From Acer yangbiense (lineage: Eukaryota > Streptophyta > Magnoliopsida > Sapindales > Sapindaceae): a stretch of 64,000 nucleotides of DNA. How positions within the stretch are numbered: the stretch's first letter is position 1; every line of letters starts with the position of its first letter. This document shows positions 23,230 to 34,651 of the stretch, piece after piece. Where the stretch lies: assembly GCA_008009225.1 (NCBI GenBank), contig VAHF01000139.1, positions 302,794 to 366,793 on the forward strand, in the 5' to 3' direction. Below the pieces are notes generated by a model. The model ran no database searches, was not told the origin of the DNA, and saw only the letters and a list, made by a program, of their open reading frames with translations. The position numbers and the translations under genes are program-made.

Positions 23230-24479
23230 TGAAAGTATACAAACGTAGTTAAATTGCTTAAAACATACCTAGATGGGGGTGAATAGGTTTTTACGCCTTT
23301 TTCAATCCCTTGAAACAAACTCATGTTTGTCCCTTAAGGTAGCTTTACATACAACACCTAAACCAAATATTCATATATAGACAAGATAAGCATGTGATCA
23401 TTTAAGTATTGTCTATATATATTAATGAGTTGCATGAGGAAGAATAACATAAAATCTCAATAACAAAGAATACTTGCATTTTAATATTGTTCAATGTATT
23501 ACAAGTATAACCAAATATAACTATACACAAAGATAACAATATACAAAAGAATTATATTCACCATTATGATAAAAATGAATTAGCTTATAAATCACACTTT
23601 GCAAAATCTTGCTCCAATATACATCACAAGTGAATAATATGCAACAAGATTAAAATATACACAAAAACAAATAAGAAAGAGAGAGATAGAAAGAATTGAC
23701 ACATGAGATTTTTGAACGTGGTAAAACCTACAAAGAGGAAACATCCACGGGTTGAACTACAACCATTGGGTACTATATATACTGGATGATAGATTAGAAA
23801 TTCCTCAAAAGTGACCAACCTTGATCTACTTCCTATTAGAGTCTATGTCTACCCAATCCCTATTGGAAGATACAAAATCCCTCAAGATGCAAAGCCACCA
23901 TATATTGGAGTCCATACCAAACCACATTGGAAGATTAGAAATTCCTCAAGAGCCAATGCACATCCCATGCAACACTCTCTATTGGAATCTATGTCTAACC
24001 AAACGCCCGGGCCTACCAATAATATAGTCAACTCCCTATCCAAGGCACTCATGCCTCTAGAGAGCCTCCAATGCATAGCTATCCGGACCTTCCTAATCCT
24101 AGCCATGACTTCTTGCTTGGTTATCCGGACCTCTTTTCCTAACCAAGTCTTCCTTGCTTGACTATCCGGACACTTTGTCCTAGTCAAGACTTCATGCCTT
24201 TTACAAGTACTTCCTAGTGTGATCAAATGAATGCAAATGATGCAAACAAGCAATTCAACATAGAACAAGTGATCAATACATTCCATGGAAACTAGACTTA
24301 AAAAAACATGTGAGAACACAAGTCAAAATAGTCTAGATGCAAAACATGAATTAAACCTAGAGCATGTGAAAACACCTAACACATATAACTCATAGTTTCA
24401 TTCACACAAATAACACTTGAATAAATCATAAACATTAAGCACATATTGAAGATGTTACAAACATACACATAAATGCTAG
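23230..24479 (-). repeat. Partial Sirevirus-like LTR of a second family
   Basis: Begins TGAAAGTATAC and soon carries CCTAGATGGGGGTGAATAGG, the block seen near the inner end of Sirevirus LTRs and in the N family here, in the same orientation. Beyond that block it does not match the N LTR. It is AT-rich, with no TATA box I can place. It is cut at 24479 by copia C, and its other part is not found beyond copia C. Confidence 0.62.
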
Positions 24480-26456
24480 TGTTAGGATTATGCTCGATAG
24501 CAAGAGTGTAATAAGTTTTTGACAATCTTTTCATATTAATAAAGTGATTTATAGTTTAACAAGATTTATAGCATTTATAGTTTAATTATTATAATTGTCA
24601 AAAGTAAATAATCATAAGGTCAAAAGACTATGAGAAAAGAAGAATTGTTCGTACATCTGGATATGTATGAGGTAGACACAATTCTTTAGTTAGACTTGAA
24701 TAATGTTCACAACTTAAGTTAAAGGTTGGGCACCTTTATCTTGTTAAAGTTGTAGAATTCTTTTACTAGCATTTGAGTGGGATCAAATGTGTTATGATGA
24801 GTCTAAAATCATCGGAGGGTCTTCGAGTAAAAAAATCTAGTGCACTGGGTGCATTGAATTGGATCACAATGAAATACTTTATCTAGAACCGTCAGTAGAT
24901 AAAAGTCTTTTCATTATGAGGACAATCGGAGAGTCTAGACTTATGGTTGCAAGTGTTATCATTTGAGTTATCAATGAGTACGATTATATAGCATAGTCTA
25001 TCCTCGATAGTTTGGTGGTATTCATTTGTTAATCGATAGAGGACTTCATTTATAGATATGGACATCGTGGCTCCATTTATTAAATGAGAGTAGAATATCA
25101 TCATATGGATGTTTTGAGGTATTGGATATTAAATCTTAACGTTGAGTTTTCGATAGTGACTATTGAAAGATGACTTCTAGATAAGTCATAATATATATCC
25201 AAGTTCAAAATGTGGTCATATGAGGAAATATGGTAACTTGGAGAGCTATAGACGGTCTATGAGCTCTTGGCGATTACTGATATTCTTCACGAGGATTCAC
25301 CATCTCTTATAAGATTGTCTAGGGTATGAATGAGAATCATTTACTTGTTCTATCTTTATTTAAGAGTGCAATTTTAGTTCTTTAGTGGAATGAACTAAAA
25401 TTAATAGATTGAACCTAAGTGAATCATTTGTTGATTGTGATTGGGTTATGTCTATTGAAGCTTAAATTTAGATAGCCTGCCAAGATCCCCAATCCACACG
25501 GACTTGCATGGATCACTTGATATATTCTACCGGACTGATTATGGGTCCATCTAGAATTGTATTTAATATATTAAGAATATAATTTGCACATTATTTATTT
25601 AATGGGCTGTTCAATTATATTAATATATTAATGAAAGACATGTGGGCTTGTTTCTTTTAGTAAGAATGGGTCTGGTTCACATGTGGGTTTTTTATTTAAA
25701 GTCTAATGGATTAAATAAAATGAAAATAATATAAGGCCCATGTATGCTGCTTGGGCGGCAAGCCGGCAAGGCTATTGTCATAGTCTAAAATATTATTTTA
25801 TTTTATTATTTAATTAAATGGGAATTAATTAATTGATTGATTAATTATTTAATTAAGAATCAAAATCTTTTTCTGACTAAGAAATATGTTTCTTAGTATT
25901 ATACTATTGTTTGTAGTATAATTAATATTAAAGACTTTATTTGGTAAGTAGATAAATAAAAAGTATTTATTTATCTAGTCAAATTAGGAAGTTTTTGATT
26001 TAGTCACAAATACACTAAGGTGTTGGATTAGGGTTTGGAATTCTAAGAAAATCTACCTAGGGTTAGGATTTAGGTCAAAAGACACAAATCCTACATGGTT
26101 GAGGATTTCGGCCACATGATATATATATAGCTAATATAAATATATATATAAGATATACATGGCAGCAAAGAATTCACAAATATAAATATATATATATATT
26201 TTTTTATATGGCACTTGGCCGGATATATATATTATAAATATATATGGCAATTTGGCCGAATAATATATATATTGACATATATATATTATATATAAGATAT
26301 AACGAATTGGTTGCACTAATATATATTATTTATGGCAATCAGGATTCGGTTATATAAAGATATATATATATTTTTTATGGCTATAAGAATTAGCTGAACC
26401 CTAAGGTCTTGAATGAAGGAGTTATTTCTTTTGTTTGAGAAAAATAAAATCCCTCT
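24480..26456 (+). repeat. 5' LTR of copia C, part 1
   Basis: Starts TGTTAGGATTATGCTCG. It contains a reversed telobox TTAGGGTTT (26028-26036) and an AT-dinucleotide-rich block with repeated GGCC-flanked TATATA tracts (26110-26390). It is split by N1 at CCTCT (26452-26456). Confidence 0.92.
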
Positions 26457-28236
26457 TGAAAGTTCATTAAATACTCGAGGTGTGTTTATCAATATAAAGC
26501 TAGAGGGGGGGTGAATAGATTTTATCTAATTGTTACCCAATTTTCGCATACAAGTCAATTTTACGAAAATGCCCCTACTAGTCAAAAATACATACAAGTG
26601 TAATATAGTGCGGAATTTAAATAACACTTGATGTATACGTGGAAAACCCAACCACTGGGAAAAACCACGGGCTGTTAAGTGCGCCACACTCGGACCTCGA
26701 AATCCACTATATGAAAAGATGGTTACACCCTCAAGTGATTCTCGGACTCTCACCCTAGATAACCTCAGGCTATGGACACTACCAATCGCCACTCTTGGTT
26801 CAATCCCTAGTGATATCCCCTGATACACTACTCTTGGCGTGAGCACCCTCTAATCTACCACGCGGGCCTTTTACAGCGGCTCTAGTCCAATTTGCTTGCG
26901 TTCTAAGCAACCTAATCCCGGATGCTACACACAAGACTTACTTTCTCTTTGAAGAGAATACAACCCTATGTGAATATATATGAATATTCAATAAATGCAA
27001 TAAGAGCTAGGGTACTCTAAATGCTTATCTAGGATGATGATATATTCAATTTAAATCAACCCTAGATATCAATTGCTAAATGACATGTCAAATAGCATAG
27101 ATGATCATAGATTATAAAAACCTAGATATCTATCAAAAACAACACTCAATCAATTCATCACAAATAATCTCTTTTCTTGTATTTAGCATATGATCTAAAA
27201 CATACAAGTAATTTAAAAGAGATGGCTTGGTATTTAAAATACTACAATAAGATGAAATTAATCAAAATCTTACCAAGCAAGTTGTGATGATGCAAACCCA
27301 TACATGGATGCACTCTATATAGACATAGGAGATGCAATATGAAATTTGATGCAAAAGGGGTTTGATTTGAGTGGTTAAAGATGAGTTCTTGATTTGATTT
27401 TCTCTCAAAATCTATCTTTGAAGATTAGGGTTCTTAAGAGTCAAAGAACTGATTCAGATAATGAGAAAGTGTGATATTTATAGACATCAAGAACAGGGCA
27501 AGTGAAAAGACAATTCTGCCCCTGAAACGCACCGTTCGGCGGTTTCAATCGGCGGCCAGGCCGCCGATGACGACCGCCGAATTGAGCTCGTGAAGAACAG
27601 AGCATTAACGGCGGTTTCATTCGGCGGTTTCGCGACCGCCGATCCAACCGCCGAATCAAACCCGAGAGATTAAAATCGATCAGGTATGAACGGCGGTTTC
27701 GAACGGCGGTCGTGACCGCCGATCTGGACCGCATAATTGCTTCAGACCAATCTGGACTGAAACGGCGGTTTCATTCGGCGGCCAGGCCGCCGATCATAAC
27801 CACCGATCACCAACAATGGTGAAAACCAAGGAAAAGCCAAGGGCATTCTCCATAGGCGGTCTTCGCGCGAAACCAAGCACTAATTAGTGCAAGCGCGGAC
27901 GTTTCCGAACAATGTCGGGAAACGAATTATAAGGCACATATACACACAACAAGATATATCAACCAAAGTGCTAGTGTGTAAAGTGACATGTGAAGAGATG
28001 CACATAAAAATAAGCAAGTATGCAATCATAGCAAGAATGCTAAGTGAGTGTGTGCTACTAAATCTCTTCAAAGAAAAACAAGCACAAGAGATTATACCTT
28101 TGGCGTGCTTGTATCTTGAGGTCATGGAAGGGCCTTTGATCTTCAACACTAAACACTTAGACTACCCTTACATTCAAAACCCCAACATGTGGTTTGACCA
28201 CGAAATAAGCCAATCAACAAAACGGGAATCCTTACA
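26457..28236 (-). repeat. 3' LTR of N1
   Basis: 1,780 bp; plus-strand edges TGAAAGTTC and CCTTACA. Same length as the 5' LTR and nearly identical. Differences I saw include C/T at 26492, T/C near 26720, C/T near 26793 and G/A near 27455. Confidence 0.96.
27425..27800 (-). promoter_or_regulatory. Core promoter of the N1 3' LTR: palindrome array, TATA box, telobox-like motif
   Basis: Read on the minus strand, a GC-rich array of CGGCGG and CCGCCG motifs (27800 to 27531) is followed by a TATA box CTATAAATA (27475-27483) and AACCCTAATC about 50 bp further on (27425-27434). The same arrangement is in the 5' LTR (TATA 32281-32289), in N2 (44030-44038) and, less perfectly, in N3 (10527-10535). Sireviruses are known for GC-rich palindromes in their LTRs; the regulatory role is inference. 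Confidence 0.65.
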
Positions 28237-29475
28237 ATCTCCCCCTTTGGCTATTTCGTGACAAAACCACCACTCACATTGATTCCTCACAACTTAATAG
28301 AAACTACGGGTCTACAATGATTTTCTACTTTACAAAGAGATAAGATAAATGGTCTTGAAGTCTTCAATCTCAAGTAGAACAATCAATCCCTGAAAACACA
28401 GTTTCTATACTTTCCAATACAAGAAAAGGTGAGATGAATCAAGTGAGATAAAACAAGCATTTGCATTTAAGAATTTGAGTACAACATCATGCAATGTATG
28501 AATGTGCAAATGCTCCCCCTCAAAGGGTTACTCCCCCTCAATTAGTATTCTCCCCAACATGCACAATTGCTACTACAATTTGCAACTCCCCTTACCACAC
28601 CATACTCCCCCTTTTTGTCATGATATAGACAAGGGAGTAGTCCCCAACCGGGTCACTCAAGGCAAAGAGAGATAGTAGCATTCTAGTATATGCATAATCA
28701 ATATAAGTCACTTTATGCAATCTCAATTTATTGGAGAGAAACAAGGAGATTTATTTAAAGAAAATGTGTGAATCAAAAAATTGCTTTGCAGACAAGACAT
28801 GTAGCATTTAAGTCCAAAAAAAATCATGGTATTTGGCAAAGCAAATGACAAAGGTTTTCAATATGAATTCAAACCAATTTCACCAATGTCAAGAGAGAAG
28901 CAAGGATATAGGTTTTCATTGATTTCAATTTAAGAACAACTATATCCAACTTTATAAGCTAAACATGTCATGAGCGACTTTGCACCCTACTTGATTTTTC
29001 CGGATAAGATATCCGTATGATAGTAGACATGTTCAACCAATAAAGAAAGAGAGACATTTGGATTGTAAAATCCTTGAATGGATACAAGATCCTTTTTCAT
29101 TTGAGTCTCATAAGCTTTTTCACACATTATTTGCAGTTAAGAAATGCAATCATCAAAACATGCTTTTCAAGATTAGCATTTAGCATGTCATTTAGCAATC
29201 ATCATGTCATGGAGATCATTATAGGTCATTCAAATTAAATCCTATGTAAATATCTCCTAGTCCAAAAATGCATGTTTGAACATAAATATGACATGGATTA
29301 CAATACAAGCATTGATCACACTTATTGAATAGAAAATATGTATACATAGTGTAACCAAGCTTACTCAAGCAACAAAAAGAGAAGCACAAGATATTTCAAT
29401 TTTTTGCAAGTGACAAGATGCAAAATAGCTCTCTTTGCTTAAGTTCCCCATATGGGGTCAAATTTCCATACCATT
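28237..29475 (-). other. 3' untranslated interior of N1 with multiple polypurine tracts
   Basis: About 1.2 kb without coding potential. The primary PPT (minus CCAAAGGGGGAGAT) abuts the LTR at 28237-28250. Further AGGGGGAG copies lie at 28513-28520, 28531-28538 and 28605-28612, with a weaker one near 28586. Repeated PPTs are a reported Sirevirus trait. Confidence 0.82.
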
Positions 29476-31125
29476 TCAAAGAAGGGTATGAGGTCCTATG
29501 GACCTACCAAGTCCTTTGGACTTGGATGAACCTATTTGAGACTTGTTAGTCTCGTAGCAAGCGGGTTCATTCTTATTACTCCACTTAGGTGACACTAAAT
29601 CAATCCTAGTGGACAAAGGTTCTAGAGTACAAGATGAAAAAGGATCATGCACATGATTTTCTTCCTTTTTATGAAGCATCTTAGCTCTAGCCTTTTTCTT
29701 GTCAATCATGCTTTTAGCTCTACACATTTCAATGTAATGCAAGCAACTTGGTCTAATATGACCAACAATACCACAAAAATGACAAGTGGGAATAAAGTTA
29801 GGAATCATACCATTCCCTTTAGCATGGATAGGAGCTTTCCCTTGTCGTTGTGGTTGTCTTGGTTGTTGGATCGGATCTCTCCTCTTTTGTTGAAAACCAA
29901 GATGAGGTTGCTTGCTTGTCTGAGCTTGCATGATTGAACTTTTCCCATTGTGTTTTTGAGTTTGAGGGAAGATAGTGTGAGGAGCCCTTTGGGTGTGAGC
30001 TTGAGCTTGACCTTTTGGTGCCTCAACCACTTGGGCACTTCTTGAACACTCTCCTAGGTCACTCTTCTTCCTAGGTTGTTGAGGAGGAGGGGACATATTG
30101 AAGTCCATGTTCATGGCACAGGATGTCTTGCTTGTGGAGGAGGCATCCGTGTCATCAATGTAGCCAAGACCTCTCTTGTCACTTGGCTTTCTTCCAACTC
30201 CCAACATGTGGTCAAGCTTCTTGGTGCTTGAAGTCATCTTAGCCATTAAGACCTTAACTTCTTCAAGCTCTCTTTCTAGCTCTTCTTCTCTCCTCTTAGA
30301 TAATGCTAAGTCTTCTTTTAGCTTATCTTCATCCGCCATGGATCTCACCACTTCTTCACACAAGTGGTTTACTAGTGTTGAAAGCTCTAGATTCTCTTCT
30401 TTTAATCTTCTAATTTCTTCCTTGTTCCTCATCATCGAGCTCTCAACTTTGACTTTGTAGTCATTAAGATCCATACACTCCACATTTCCATTTGTGGAGT
30501 TAGATGACAAACATTCAACATTTGTGTCATCTCCTCTAATCTCCATTTCACCAATGAAGTCATCTCCTTCATCAAGATCATCAAATTTTTCTCTTGATGG
30601 GGAAAGAGCCAAATCCCTATGAGTAGCTACACCAACTACTTCTATACCTTGTTCTTCTTGGGGATCACAAGGAAAAGCAACTTTGCCATCTTCTTCAACT
30701 TCTACACTCTTGGCTCCAAATTCCGTGTAGATGATGGCAAGTTCTTCATCACTTGAAGGATTTTCGTCATCTTCATATTTATCCCATAAGGTGGCCTTCG
30801 CCTTCCCTTTTCTTCTATCCTTCAAGTTTCCACACTCCGGGGAGAAATGCCCGAATCCTCCACATTCGTAGCACTGAATCCCCTCTCTTGAAGACACTCC
30901 TTGGTTTGGCTTGTTAATGAGTCCCATGTCTTCAATTGAGATACCCTCCTTCTTGTCATGCTTCGAAGTCTCCAAAGCAATTTTCTTCTTCTTCTTCTTA
31001 GGAGGTGCGGTGGTCAACTTCTTCTTAGGAGGTGAGGTGGTTAAATTCACAAATCTCCTAAATCTCTCTAGTAAGAGAGGCATCTCCTCAATGGAGTCAA
31101 TTTCTTCTCTCACAAAATCACTCAT
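29476..31125 (-). CDS. gag-like protein of N1, intact, two zinc knuckles
   Basis: The best start is the ATG at 31125 (MSDFVREEIDS), because N2 shares homology and the same Met there; the frame itself is open from 31212. From that Met the protein is about 549 residues. It has a short N-terminus, a Lys/Pro-rich stretch, a first CCHC knuckle near residues 85-98 (CYECGGFGHFSPEC), an acidic region, a coiled coil at about 225-310, a Gln/Pro-rich segment and a second knuckle near 448-461 (CHFCGIVGHIRPSC). This is the C-terminal architecture of Sirevirus gag. The large N-terminal UBN2 domain expected before the first knuckle is missing. It ends with its own stop where protease would follow. It probably binds element RNA and joins particles made by an autonomous relative. 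Confidence 0.9.
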   Translation of the reverse strand: MSDFVREEIDSIEEMPLLLERFRRFVNLTTSPPKKKLTTAPPKKKKKKIALETSKHDKKEGISIEDMGLINKPNQGVSSREGIQCYECGGFGHFSPECGNLKDRRKGKAKATLWDKYEDDENPSSDEELAIIYTEFGAKSVEVEEDGKVAFPCDPQEEQGIEVVGVATHRDLALSPSREKFDDLDEGDDFIGEMEIRGDDTNVECLSSNSTNGNVECMDLNDYKVKVESSMMRNKEEIRRLKEENLELSTLVNHLCEEVVRSMADEDKLKEDLALSKRREEELERELEEVKVLMAKMTSSTKKLDHMLGVGRKPSDKRGLGYIDDTDASSTSKTSCAMNMDFNMSPPPQQPRKKSDLGECSRSAQVVEAPKGQAQAHTQRAPHTIFPQTQKHNGKSSIMQAQTSKQPHLGFQQKRRDPIQQPRQPQRQGKAPIHAKGNGMIPNFIPTCHFCGIVGHIRPSCLHYIEMCRAKSMIDKKKARAKMLHKKEENHVHDPFSSCTLEPLSTRIDLVSPKWSNKNEPACYETNKSQIGSSKSKGLGRSIGPHTLL

Positions 31126-31248
31126 AGTGTTTGCGTTGAATGAATGCAAATGAGAAGAATGCAAAATGTATGAAGAAATCAAACAAACATACAAAATGCA
31201 AAAACACACCAAAATGAGCTAGGATCACCTATGTATGTCTAGGAACCC

Positions 31249-31262
31249 GCTCTGATACCAAT
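31249..31262 (-). other. Primer-binding site of N1
   Basis: Minus strand ATTGGTATCAGAGC, complementary to initiator tRNA-Met, directly inside the 5' LTR edge. Only about 125 bp separate it from the gag start. Confidence 0.92.
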
Positions 31263-33042
31263 TGAAAGTTCATTAAATACTCGAGGTGTGTTTATTAATA
31301 TAAAGCTAGAGGGGGGGTGAATAGATTTTATCTAATTGTTACCCAATTTTCGCATACAAGTCAATTTTACGAAAATGCCCCTACTAGTCAAAAATACATA
31401 CAAGTGTAATATAGTGCGGAATTTAAATAACACTTGATGTATACGTGGAAAACCCAACCACTGGGAAAAACCACGGGCTGTTAAGTGCGCCACACTCGGA
31501 CCTCGAAATCCACTATATGAAAAGACGGTTACACCCTCAAGTGATTCTCGGACTCTCACCCTAGATAACCTCAGGCTATGGACACTACCAATCGCCACTT
31601 TTGGTTCAATCCCTAGTGATATCCCCTGATACACTACTCTTGGCGTGAGCACCCTCTAATCTACCACGCGGGCCTTTTACAGCGGCTCTAGTCCAATTTG
31701 CTTGCGTTCTAAGCAACCTAATCCCGGATGCTACACACAAGACTTACTTTCTCTTTGAAGAGAATACAACCCTATGTGAATATATATGAATATTCAATAA
31801 ATGCAATAAGAGCTAGGGTACTCTAAATGCTTATCTAGGATGATGATATATTCAATTTAAATCAACCCTAGATATCAATTGCTAAATGACATGTCAAATA
31901 GCATAGATGATCATAGATTATAAAAACCTAGATATCTATCAAAAACAACACTCAATCAATTCATCACAAATAATCTCTTTTCTTGTATTTAGCATATGAT
32001 CTAAAACATACAAGTAATTTAAAAGAGATGGCTTGGTATTTAAAATACTACAATAAGATGAAATTAATCAAAATCTTACCAAGCAAGTTGTGATGATGCA
32101 AACCCATACATGGATGCACTCTATATAGACATAGGAGATGCAATATGAAATTTGATGCAAAAGGGGTTTGATTTGAGTGGTTAAAGATGAGTTCTTGATT
32201 TGATTTTCTCTCAAAATCTATCTTTGAAGATTAGGGTTCTTAAGAGTCAAAGAACTGATTCAAATAATGAGAAAGTGTGATATTTATAGACATCAAGAAC
32301 AGGGCAAGTGAAAAGACAATTCTGCCCCTGAAACGCACCGTTCGGCGGTTTCAATCGGCGGCCAGGCCGCCGATGACGACCGCCGAATTGAGCTCGTGAA
32401 GAACAGAGCATTAACGGCGGTTTCATTCGGCGGTTTCGCGACCGCCGATCCAACCGCCGAATCAAACCCGAGAGATTAAAATCGATCAGGTATGAACGGC
32501 GGTTTCGAACGACGGTCGTGACCGCCGATCTGGACCGCATAATTGCTTCAGACCAATCTGGACTGAAACGGCGGTTTCATTCGGCGGCCAGGCCGCCGAT
32601 CATAACCGCCGATCACCAACAATGGTGAAAACCAAGGAGAAGCCAAGGGCATTCTCCATAGGCGGTCTTCGCGCGAAACCAAGCACTAATTAGTGCAAGC
32701 GCGGACGTTTCCGAACAATGTCGGGAAACGAATTATAAGGCACATATACACACAACAAGATATATCAACCAAAGTGCTAGTGTGTAAAGTGACATGTGAA
32801 GAGATGCACATAAAAATAAGCAAGTATGCAATCATAGCAAGAATGCTAAGTGAGTGTGTGCTACTAAATCTCTTCAAAGAAAAACAAGCACAAGAGATTA
32901 TACCTTTGGCGTGCTTGTATCTTGAGGTCATGGAAGGGCCTTTGATCTTCAACACTAAACACTTAGACTACCCTTACATTCAAAACCCCAACATGTGGTT
33001 TGACCACGAAATAAGCCAATCAACAAAACGGGAATCCTTACA
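31263..33042 (-). repeat. 5' LTR of N1
   Basis: 1,780 bp, TGAAAGTTC to CCTTACA on the plus strand, nearly identical to 26457-28236. Palindrome array at about 32337-32606, TATA box at 32281-32289. The flanking CCTCT follows at 33043. Confidence 0.96.
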
Positions 33043-33529
33043 CCTCTCTTAGACTAGTGTGATTTTCGGCCAAGTGAGAAAGAAGAGAGAAACGTTTTTA
33101 TTTCGATAGTGCACTACTAGCTTTGATAATCAAAAGGCTTTGTGCACAATTTCGAATCAGGTTCATGCGAGTTTCGATCAATAGATTGTGAATTCAAAAG
33201 TGACCGGAACGTTCTTTGTTTTCTCTTAGAAAGGTTATAGTGACTAACAAAGAAAAAGGTTTTTTTTGTTATCCATTCTCAGGTTTACAATTCAAAGAAA
33301 AGGGAGACCACGCTCCTAGGTGATTCACGTTCATGATTGAATTGGAAGATCTTACGGATTACCATCGACGCAACGTCAGTCAGATCACGCGACAAAGGTA
33401 TAATACTTTTGTTTATATATTAATTAGTCAAGGGTTAAGGTTCTTCTTTAAAAATAATTTTTTTTTTTGAAATATACTAAACCTATTTTAGTCTCTCTTC
33501 CTCTGCATGCACGTACGTTTTTCCCTACA
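33043..33529 (+). repeat. 5' LTR of copia C, part 2
   Basis: Resumes the copia LTR after N1 (the first five bases are the duplicated target) and ends CCCTACA at 33529. It aligns with 50025-50498 of the 3' LTR but with many differences, on the order of one in eight by eye, so the two LTRs are old or come from different copies. Confidence 0.9.
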
Positions 33530-34651
33530 GTTGGTATCAGAGTCTTGGTTGTACCCTTTGATTAATTGATGAATATATACATGAATCTATTTCTTTAATT
33601 GTGATTATGCATGTTTTAGAAAGAGATAGCACTCTAGGTATTCTCATATATAATTACATTGGAATGTATGGATTTATATATGTTGTTATAAAGTGATTTG
33701 TTATTGCTCGATTTTGGTCCTAGAATTTCAATGTATTTTTGTTTCGGAATTGTAACAAGAAATATGGTCTATTATCGCCATAATTCCTTCTTGGTAGCTG
33801 CTAAGTTTTTTTTTTTTATTTTGCTATTGTAATAAAAATTCTCAGTAGAAATTGTAAAAAAATTTTTTTTTAAATACTGCACGATTTATTGTTAAAAATA
33901 CTGCAGTAGGTTTAATTAAAAAAAAAAAAACTGCAGTATTTTATATGTAAATACACTGCTGTAATATTTTCAAGTATCGAAGATTCGAAGTTTTGAAGAA
34001 TTGGAAGCAACCGGAACAAGTTTGGGACCGTGCGCACCATAGCAACAAGCATGCGCACAAGTTTGCGCGCAGCTGCGCTTGTTGTGGCATGGGCTGCGCA
34101 CGGCAGCCCTTCATGGTGCTGTGGGGTGCGCACGCCCATAGGAAGCAGCCAAGGGGTGCGCGAATGTATGATGGCCACATGAAGACTTGTTCGCCAAGAA
34201 AGGATTTTTTTTGTATTCCAAACAAATGTAATTTACTTGCTTTTCTAGGATGGACCAAAATTGTGGCTATTTATTTTTCGTAAATATTACAATATTTGTT
34301 ATTGTATGATAACATGTCATATAGAATAGGAGTGCCACTCATATATCTCTTTTGGTATGAACATGCATTGAATGATTTAGATATCTAATTGGCATCTAGA
34401 GAACATGGTAAATCATTCTATGGAATTTCATCACACGCCTTAAATAATTGAGTGGGAGAAGGTGTCTTGCAAACGCCTATGGCCTCCAAGGTTAGTTGAG
34501 CTTTATGTTTTATTGGTAATCCCCCCAAGGGGCGTCCATGAATGGAATTTAGCAAAATACTTCCTTACAAGGATAGACTAGACAATTGACTCAAACGAGA
34601 TCTACTCCCAAAGGAGGGATTTTCATGAGAGAAAATATTGAGGGTCAATAT
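33530..34651 (+). other. Primer-binding site and leader of copia C
   Basis: TTGGTATCAGAGTCT at 33531-33545 matches the initiator tRNA-Met PBS with one change. The leader carries ACTGCAGTATTTT-type motifs (33880-33965) and the perfect hairpin GGGCTGC-GCACG-GCAGCCC at 34091-34109, shared with A and B. It is interrupted at 34652 by G3, in a stretch that A and B continue (GAGGGTCGATATCTTAG in B). Confidence 0.88.

Larger units (their letters stand above)
26457..33042 (-). mobile_element. N1: complete gag-only Sirevirus-type element, TSD CCTCT
   Basis: A 6,586-bp element with 1,780-bp LTRs at both ends, TSD CCTCT (26452-26456, 33043-33047), PBS for initiator tRNA-Met and several polypurine tracts. 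The LTR ends, the GGGGGGGTGAATAG block and the promoter palindromes fit the Sirevirus (SIRE/Maximus) branch of Ty1/copia. The 3.0-kb interior encodes only a gag-like protein and lacks protease, integrase, RT and RNase H, so it is non-autonomous. About seven LTR differences by eye, all transitions, make it the most recent insertion here. Confidence 0.95.

Noticed and set aside
23882..24319. 145-codon minus-strand ORF
   Set aside because: No recognisable family or motif. It lies within LTR-like sequence and looks like a chance frame.
27531..27800. Regularly repeated GC-rich palindromes that could suggest a CRISPR array
   Set aside because: Spacing is irregular, repeats are short and in both orientations, and they lie inside an LTR of a plant element.
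31249..31262. Matches to the 3' end of initiator tRNA-Met (also at 13463, 33531 and 43012)
   Set aside because: These are 13-15-base primer-binding sites next to LTR edges. No tRNA cloverleaf surrounds them.
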